64,000 nt of DNA from Mucidula mucida (taxonomy: Eukaryota > Basidiomycota > Agaricomycetes > Agaricales > Physalacriaceae): contig JADNYV010000110.1 of NCBI GenBank assembly GCA_015501055.1, positions 1 through 64,000 on the forward strand, given 5' to 3'. Shown here one piece after another: positions 57,009-64,000 of the stretch. Each line of letters starts with the position of its first letter. Within the stretch, counting starts at the first letter, position 1. The position numbers and the translations under genes are program-made. The notes below the pieces were generated by a model, which saw only the letters and a list, made by a program, of their open reading frames with translations, did not search any database and was not told where the DNA came from.

Positions 57009-59098
57009 CTACAATTCTACACCCTGATCTGGCACCGGAGGAGAAAGACCAGACCCCATCATGACCTGAACTCCCTCACTAGTAACACCATCCACAGTCA
57101 CAAAGATGAAAGCTGAACAAGGCATGAGTTTGGAATGATGACAACTGTAAAAAGAACGTGCCAGGTCCAGGTGGGTAAACTCTGTTGTTCGGCGGACTGA
57201 GGACGGAAAGCTCCGCCTTATCCTCGGACAGCGATGCAGTCATGAAAACAAGGCGAGAGCTCGAGTGAAAAGCGTGCGAAGAAAAGCCCAGGTCCATAAG
57301 GGAGACTTTCAGTCCGTTAGCGTTGGCTCTATGCAGTCAACGCGAAACGAATCTGACCTTGTATATTGGACGCTTCCAGACCACCCGGTATATCGATGCC
57401 GATGGTGAAGTTCTCGTGAAAGCCTATTTGCGAAGGCACGTTACGCAATACTGGCCTTTCAAAAGTCATGTAGGGTGGATTCAAATATTCAACGCGGAAT
57501 TCGCTGACGAGTTGTTCGATAACAGTGGCTGAGAAGAAAAAAATATGGGCACGCACGAAGGAAACTTTACACCCTCGTTTACGATAAGAGTATTAGGGTT
57601 AGAGCCGGCGATGAAGACATTACTACAAGGCGGTGTCAGCATCTACAATGTAACGCGACACACTGTGAAAATACTTACCCCATAGGTGTGAGCGAGACAC
57701 TGGAATGATACAACCTTGGTATATCAGTCGTGGGCAATCCTTGATTACTGATACGTTGCCCGACCGGATCCCATGGTGTATAAATTGATGGCGTAAACCT
57801 GCAATTACATCTCAGCGTCGCAGAATCCAAAAATGACGATATCCATACACAGGATTATCAGCATCCGACTCGTTGATCGCATCCCCAACGCTGTCTAGCG
57901 CAGCAAACCCAGTTGCAGCCCCGTTCGTTATGAGTACCTGCCCGTTCGGTAGCAGAATCATCTCAGGCATCATCCGGGGCTCAAGCATATGCTCGACCTC
58001 CCAACCGCGCGCAATACCCTCTGGTGTCAGCGTCATCCGACTGCACTGATCCGATGCTGGAGTTTGTGAAGACAAATTCAGCGCCGGAATACTGTCATCT
58101 GTGGCGGATCCGCCGCACACGACTACCTCTGCGATGTAATCCGGGGGCGACAGCGCTAGGAGCGTCGCTGATCCGTCCATAGGATTAGTGACTCTCACAC
58201 CGTTGGGAACGTCGGGCAGAGGAGTCTCTGTATCGGTTTCGATATCGTATATGACCGTTCGGTTGTTGGCGACGAGAAACACCTTGCCGTCTGGGAGCGC
58301 GAAAACACTGAAAAGGCCATTGGTGTCTAGGGTTCAACGAAAACAAGAATACTCACCGAGGGAATAAGCTAGTGTGGCCTGATCGTTCGAGGAAGGCCGA
58401 CGGTCTGGGAACGCCACCATCCTTAGGAGGAAAGAATTCGAATGTATTGGCCGGATCATCGTTGAAAAACGTGGGGACATGGCTGCCGCCAACGACCATC
58501 TACAACGCATGAGGGTACTTCAAGTCCTGTCGCTAATTTACCCACCAAAGAGCCGTCAAATATTCTGGCACTCGAAGGGTACCATCGACTCTCAGCCAAA
58601 TGGAGGGTATCCGGATCCTCGAACAACGTACATCCAATACCATCGGGATCCAAGCAAGGCTCAAAGATACGGATCCCCATCTGGCCGTCATAATCCGGCA
58701 CGGTTTGCGGATTTTCTGTGGGCGTCCCCCCGAGACTAACCTGCACGAGTCTTTGCTCAGCTCGTACGATGAGGCGAGAATATGCTAACCATGGTTCCGT
58801 TACTGAGAAACGATCCAGAAGCGCAGAAAGAATCTGTTATGACATCCAGCGCAGTCGCTGTGTGGGTTTGAAAATTCCACAGAGCGCCCCATGCAGAATG
58901 TCCGTTGATTTGCAGCGGATCGTTGGACGGCCGGTCGAACACGATTGCTAGCGTTGGCGAGACGACCATGAACTCGAGAGCCAGAACGCCAGTAGTACCA
59001 TTCTGTACCAAATGCCACCCAAGAGATTCTGACGCAGCAGAAGTGCAGGAGGCTGCCGCAAAGATGGCTAAGATGAGAGGTAACATTTCTGTATTCAA
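57009..59098 (-). CDS. Glyoxal oxidase-like copper radical oxidase
   Basis: A multi-exon minus-strand gene. Signal peptide [17 protein letters not shown] (start 59098, or the internal ATG at 59086). It has the family's Cys for the Tyr-Cys cofactor ([13 protein letters not shown]), the Tyr region [11 protein letters not shown], Kelch-like repeats ([15 protein letters not shown], then [13 protein letters not shown]), the axial Tyr/His YHSSVSLTP, and the C-terminal His in [19 protein letters not shown]. Such enzymes oxidise small aldehydes to make hydrogen peroxide for peroxidases of lignin decay. The intron joining NIQ to VSLMDLGF is clear. The final segment ([18 protein letters not shown], to TAG 57009) lies in another frame without a compatible intron, so the tail is uncertain. 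Confidence 0.82.
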
Positions 59099-60460
59099 GC
59101 ATCTTACAGTTCACAAGTCAGTTATTAAGAGAACGCCAAGCGAAAGTGAGAGTGGGAGGAAAGAGGCTTTTGCCCACCATCTGAAGGACTGGGAGAACGA
59201 ACGCAATGCCAAGTGTCACGAGACACAAACGAACACAGTTATGACAGTTGCTCAATAAGCGGGAAGAGGAGGATGAATACTTTTACTATGCGGACAACAC
59301 TACACGTGAGAAGAGATGGTGAAAAAGAGGGAAGAAACTCTCACAACTAATAACCTGTGGAGTCACTAGCCATCAATGTCTACCATCAGTTGAAAGTGAA
59401 CGAGTCCGGCTAACGGGTACGCGTCCGCCTCTGTAGCACAAGCGCCGCAGAACATGTACCTACTGACCAAATGCCACTGATTCGGAGCGTCCTGAGGCTT
59501 CTGTGCAGGGCAATAAATTATTATTTTGGGCCGCAAAACATGTATGTCTTTAAACTAAGAGCAAAGCCAAAAAAAAACACGAGGGTAAGGCATCACTCAA
59601 CTCTATACAGACTACGAATGCGGCACCCCGTTAGCCCACCGAGCGTCCAAAACGGAGCCCAGCGGCGAAGCCACTACATTCCATTCATCTTCCACGGACG
59701 TAACAGGTGTCTGCATGAGAGAAGAGCAGCAACCTTGACATGGTCTGTGGGGCTCCGATAGCAGGTCGTGGCGAGGAACATGGCAAAATCAGCAGTGCAT
59801 TGGACATGATGGTAGAGAACAGAAAAAAAATCTATGCCTGCCGGGCTCTGCCGGGACGCTGTTCGCCGTAGATTACACACCATGTTTCCGGATCCAGCAC
59901 ATGTCACCTCAGTGTCACCTATAGTCGACAACGTCGACGCGTCGGACGCGTACTTACCTACGAATGGGCCATCACCGGCAGGTGTGCCACCTCTTTACGA
60001 GGAAAATTGGGACTGACCCATTGTCCCGAGAAGATCATCCATCATGTTACTTGTGCGCGACCACAGCAGTTGAAGCCTACATAAACGCCCGAGCACTACC
60101 TGCGGACGATACTTTGAACGCTTTTTTTCGCGTAACGCGAACATTGAAGCAGACATGAGGCGCATCGTACATGTGGCGTACTCGGAAGCGCCATTCTGCA
60201 CTTAGGCGTTGTACATTTGTTCTTTGGTAGGTCTTTCAGTTGGTATTGCCCCATATCTCGTCTTTCAAAGTTTGACTGACGTTCGACTTGTAACATGATA
60301 AGAAGTCCTTCCGACGCGATTCGTAGATGAATGCAAGCTACGGGAAAGTAAAGATAAGGCAAAGTCGATCAACAGCATCTTACTCAATGTGACAGACAGG
60401 TGCCCGTACGCTTCTGTACCCGTCCCGTCGAACTAGAAGCCTCCATCGGCTTATACGCCT
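59099..60460. other. Intergenic; no gene recognised
   Basis: About 1.4 kb between the divergent glyoxal oxidase and P450 copy 5. Short frames only (for example 59674-59931) with no recognisable domain. Confidence 0.5.
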
Positions 60461-60468
60461 TATATAAA
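60461..60468 (+). promoter_or_regulatory. TATA box of P450 copy 5
   Basis: TATATAAA 35-42 nt before the ATG. It lacks the CTGGCCAG block found at copies 2-4, consistent with this gene being more diverged. Confidence 0.6.
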
Positions 60469-60502
60469 GCTGACTGGTGGATGCAATAGGACCGTCCCAG
60501 CT

Positions 60503-62441
60503 ATGGCGAGCCTCGTAGCGGATGTGGTCAAACAGCTGTCGTATCTCCAACTCGGCTCCCTTCTAGTCTTCTTCCGATTTTTTGTTGTCATACTGTACCG
60601 ACTTTACTTCCACCCACTCAAGTCTTTCCCCGGACCTGGTCTAGCAGCAATAACCAATTTCTACGAAGGATACTTTGTCTCGTGGAAGAATGGCATGTTT
60701 GTCAGACACATCGAGAAGCTTCACAAGATTTACGGTATGTTCATCCGCGCAATTCCGTGATTTGAACTGACTTCAGCGAATTAGGCCCGGTAGTCAGAGT
60801 TGGGCCGAATAATGTACGCGCCTTCATTCGTAGTACATCTGCTAGTACTAATAACTACATAGCTTCACTTCAGTTCCCCAGAAGCATTCTTCGCCATATA
60901 CCCTGCTCATTCTGGATTCACGAAGGACCCAGTTTTCTATAGGCGCTTCGGGTGCGACGGATCCATCTTCGGGACAATCGACGTACAGGAACACAAGCAG
61001 CGACGTGAAGTCCTCAACCCTCTTTTCTCTCGGCGTTCCATAATAAAATTACAGAATCTAGTACAGGAAAAGGTTTGTCGCGACTAGTAGAGGCAATCTT
61101 CATACGCTAAAGAGTCAGTCGTAGGTTGATCTCTTTCTGGATCAGATACGCGCGCATCACGCTAAGCCGGTGAACCTATCGAATGGGTTCCGTGCCCTTG
61201 CCATGGACATCGTTACCGCATATTCATACGCACATTCATTTGGTGCTCTGGTCGCGCCTGACTTCGATCATCCGATTATGCGCTCTATAGAAGGCGCAGT
61301 GCCTCTGCACAGTGCGATGCAGTTCCTGCCCTTCCTGCATGTGATGCAGCACCTCCCGCCGTGGTTACACACCATGATGAACCCTGACTTTGGCGGGGCG
61401 GCGCAGATGAGAGCTTTTCTCGAGGGCCAGGTTGATGAAATTCTGAACGATCCCGAAAGTCTGAAGAGCGTCGAGCACGAAACGATTTATCACCATTTGA
61501 TAACTCCCGAGTTGGTCAGGAAGGGAAAGCTTCCTACGAAAAGAGCACTGGTAGACGAGGTATTGCATGAAGGTTGAGCATACCTATTTGCTAACCGAAG
61601 ACATTTTAGGCAGGGGTTCTTCTTGTCGCTGGTACAGACACCGCAAGTAACGCAATGACAGTTGGATTATGTCATCTCCTCTCGAATAACCACGCGAAGA
61701 AGGAGCTTCAGGCCGAGTTGCAAGCTGCGTGGCCAGAGAAGGACACACCGTTTTCGTACGAGATGGCGGAGAAGCTACCTTACCTCGTAAGTTAACGTAT
61801 TCGTTGGGGCCTGGTCACTGATCCTTTGCCCACTGGTAGACGGGCGTGATCAAAGAAGCTTGTCGTCTAAGCACCGGTGTACCTATTCCTCTGCCGCGTA
61901 TCGTGACCGCTCATACCGTCATCGACGGGACACTCGTTCCTGCTGGCGTATGTGTAATCTCCAAACCTAATCCATGTGTACTGAAGCGTGGCGCGTTGTA
62001 GACTGTGGTTAGCGTCGCCCAGCCTTTCGTGCTGAAGAATCCTGCTATCTTTCCTGACCCACACACATTCAAGTCGGAGCGATGGCTGGGATCTGATTCG
62101 CAGAAGTTGGAAAAGTACCTCGTCGTTTTCTCCAAGGGACCAAGGAGCTGCTTAGGAATGAAGTGGGTAGACTTTTCTCCATTGCGTATGATACTGAATA
62201 CTCTTTTTATCGTTTAGTCTGGCGTGGTGTGAACTATACTTGACGTTCGCACACTTGATGCGTAAATTCGATATGCAACTATGTGATACGAGGTCAGTCC
62301 ATTTGAATCTTCCGAGCACGGCGAGTCCCTCACGTGTGTTCACTTCTCTACAGCCTCGAGGATATGACCTTCCGCGACCACATGGTACCAGTATGGAAGG
62401 ATGTGAGACCGTTGAAGATAATTGTCAAGGAGGCAGTGTGA
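60503..62441 (+). CDS. Cytochrome P450 copy 5 (diverged, intact)
   Basis: The same nine-exon plan as copies 1-4 but clearly older in sequence. Anchor YLQLGSLLVFFRFFVVILYR, hinge FPGPGLAAITNFYEGYF, VRVGPNN (versus VRIRPNE), helix I LVAGTDTASNAM, KEACR as the ExxR, SERWLG in place of PERW, heme loop FSKGPRSCLGM, LAWCELYLTF. All joins keep the frame to TGA 62441. Microsomal monooxygenase, substrate unknown. A Zn2Cys6 regulator starts 271 bp downstream on the same strand. Confidence 0.87.
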
Positions 62442-62711
62442 TACAACGAACGTGTCTTCATAGAGATGGCGAGTATAAATGATTTCCGGTGTATAATAGC
62501 TAAGCAAAAGTCGTTGTTCTGTCGATGCAACCATTTGATACACCGTTCATCTCCTAGGTGGGTAAGTTGACTGCCATTAGAGAAGAGGGCTCGCGCTGCT
62601 AAATGGAGCTAACATGTACTTGTGACCAGTGAGTGTTTTGTCATCCTGATATAACTAAAGCCGGCCCTCCTATTGAGTTAAACGCACTCTATCACTCTTG
62701 ATGCAAGCGGA

Positions 62712-64000
62712 ATGCCCGCTGAGCCGAGACGACGACAAAAAGTGTTCACCGAGGAAGAGCTCAAGGACATTGAGCAGAAACGGATACGCGGTATGTAAAC
62801 TGTCTGTATATGTCCTCGCAGTTTTGACAGCCTCCGCAGGCGAATTATCCTGCGCTGAATGTCGTCGTTTAAAACTTAAATGTGACAAAAAGGTACCCTG
62901 TGGGTCCTGTTGTCGACGCGGGTGTGAGAGCATTTGTCCGTGTGGTACGCTTTCTGGACCCCATCGATGGTCTAGTAGCTCTAACGATTCTCTCGGCAGG
63001 CATACTGTCTGCAGGTCAGGGTACTCGGTGCGTTGCAATCGGTCCTGCTGTTCTCTATTAACCACCACCATGTTCCAGCTTCGTCCTCGCAGACACGGAT
63101 CACCTGCACCGCAAAATAACGGACATGAGCACCCGGATACGCCAGCTTGAGGACGCATTGGCAATACTTCAAGCTAGTGTATCCAGCGACCGTCATCCCC
63201 TCCTCAACGACGATCTGCTCAGAGTCAAATTCGGCGCAGAGGCTGCAAAGCAGCAGCAGGCAGAACCACTCCTACCACCGGAGAATCAAGCAATCGATGC
63301 TCTCGGAACATTGACGTTAACGGACGCAGGTGACATGCGATACTTTGGCCGTTCAGCTGGCTCGGAGGTAAGCCGCGTTGGTGGATAAACTGTCTTGTCC
63401 TGAAGCGCTTTGAACAGACTCTCATTGCCGGCGAGGAATGGGAGGAGCTCTCTGACCTCGACGCAAACGCAGAAATGTCGGGTATTCCAGATTACACTGT
63501 GTCATTCCCATTCTCGAGCCATCCTGTCCCTATACCCGATTTAGTTCGACATCTCCCATCCTTAGAACGCGCCCAGCTTCTCTCGCAGTCCTATATTGAT
63601 CATGCCTCGCTCTTCTTCAGACCTATCAAGAGCGACGAGCTCTTCAACTCCTTTCTTCCAAAAGTCTATGGCGATCCTACTTCCCTTGCTAGTGAATCCC
63701 TGGCGATGCTATTCTTCATCCTGGCTCTAGGAGCCTTGTTCGACCTCACCCTCAGCCCGTACAACAAGGAGGCAGAGCTCTATTACAAGCTCGGAACAAG
63801 CGCACTCTCAGTACGACCTGCTCTCGATACGCCTCAGATTGATACGGTTCGCGCCGTTGGACTCTTGGCGACATATCACAGTATGGCCAGCAAGAAGTAT
63901 TCCCGTGACAGTGCAGTAAGTCCTTTTACATTCTTCGCCTTTCTTCTTTCTCACCCGGGCAGTGGTGTTCCATGAGCTTGGCGGCGAAGCTAGCTCAAAG
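62712..64000 (+). CDS. Zn2Cys6 fungal transcription factor (5' part, runs off window)
   Basis: Exons 62712-62790, 62840-62944, 63000-63027 (28 nt), 63079-63367, 63418-63915, then 63963 onward; all phases agree. Binuclear zinc cluster SCAECRRLKLKCDKKVPCGS CC...C with C-x2-C-x6-C-x5-C-x2-C-x8-C at about residues 30-56. A linker and coiled coil follow (DTDHLHRKITDMSTRIRQLE). Then comes the start of the fungal-specific regulatory domain (PSLERAQLLSQSYIDHASLF, LGTSALSVRPALDTPQIDTV, WCSMSLAAKLAQ). It binds CGG-type DNA sites in the nucleus. It may regulate the adjacent P450; this is inferred from position only. The 3' end lies beyond 64000. Confidence 0.9.

Noticed and set aside
23670..62441. The P450s as a classical secondary-metabolite gene cluster
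   Set aside because: No terpene synthase, polyketide synthase, NRPS or transporter was seen among them; housekeeping genes are interspersed. Tandem family expansion fits better.
1..64000. CRISPR arrays, bacterial defence genes or prophage
   Set aside because: The DNA is clearly fungal, with spliced genes; no regularly spaced repeats or prokaryotic gene families are present.

Overview
The window is nuclear DNA of a filamentous basidiomycete, most likely a wood-decaying Agaricomycete. Genes are split by short introns (about 40-60 nt, mostly GT-AG). The gene set includes a glyoxal oxidase-like copper radical oxidase, a family of closely related cytochrome P450s, F-box proteins with C-terminal leucine-rich regions, a lone CBM5/12-type chitin-binding mini-protein and chromodomain Ty3/Gypsy retrotransposons. 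Nothing bacterial or organellar was seen.

Layout. 1-6 kb: repeats, a 66-residue CBM5/12-like gene, a small membrane protein and a multi-exon protein-kinase-like gene. 8.1-21.3 kb: a nested retroelement block. A Ty3/Gypsy element (8642-19787, TSD TATAG) sits in the leader of an older gag-bearing element. It carries a second Ty3/Gypsy element on the opposite strand (11344-15440, TSD GCTGG) inside its own pol, and an inverted solo LTR of its own family (18799-19328, TSD GCTTG) inside its 3' LTR. 23.7-25.6 kb: a frameshifted P450. 26.5-36.2 kb: ordinary genes (small secreted protein, GATA-like zinc-finger protein, F-box protein, pepsin-like protease, tRNA-Gly, sorting nexin SNX3). 39-49 kb: P450 paralogs 2, 3 and 4, a second tRNA-Gly and a 410-bp hAT-like MITE. 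49-59 kb: NAA35/MAK10, two decayed NmrA-like genes around an F-box gene, and glyoxal oxidase. 60.5-64 kb: a fifth, more diverged P450, then a Zn2Cys6 transcription factor that runs off the window.

How the genes relate. The P450s share exon structure, and four of the five share a core-promoter block around the TATA box, which suggests a recently amplified family with retained regulation. P450s 2, 3 and 5 look intact; 1 and 4 are broken by single-base deletions. The retroelement block holds the most mechanistic signal: an 11-nt self-priming primer-binding site of the Tf1/sushi type, a -1 frameshift heptamer between gag and pol, and CpG-transition lesions that plausibly killed the outer element. 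No undescribed multigene system was found. Exon boundaries were worked out by eye from splice signals and reading-frame continuity; none was checked against transcripts or databases.
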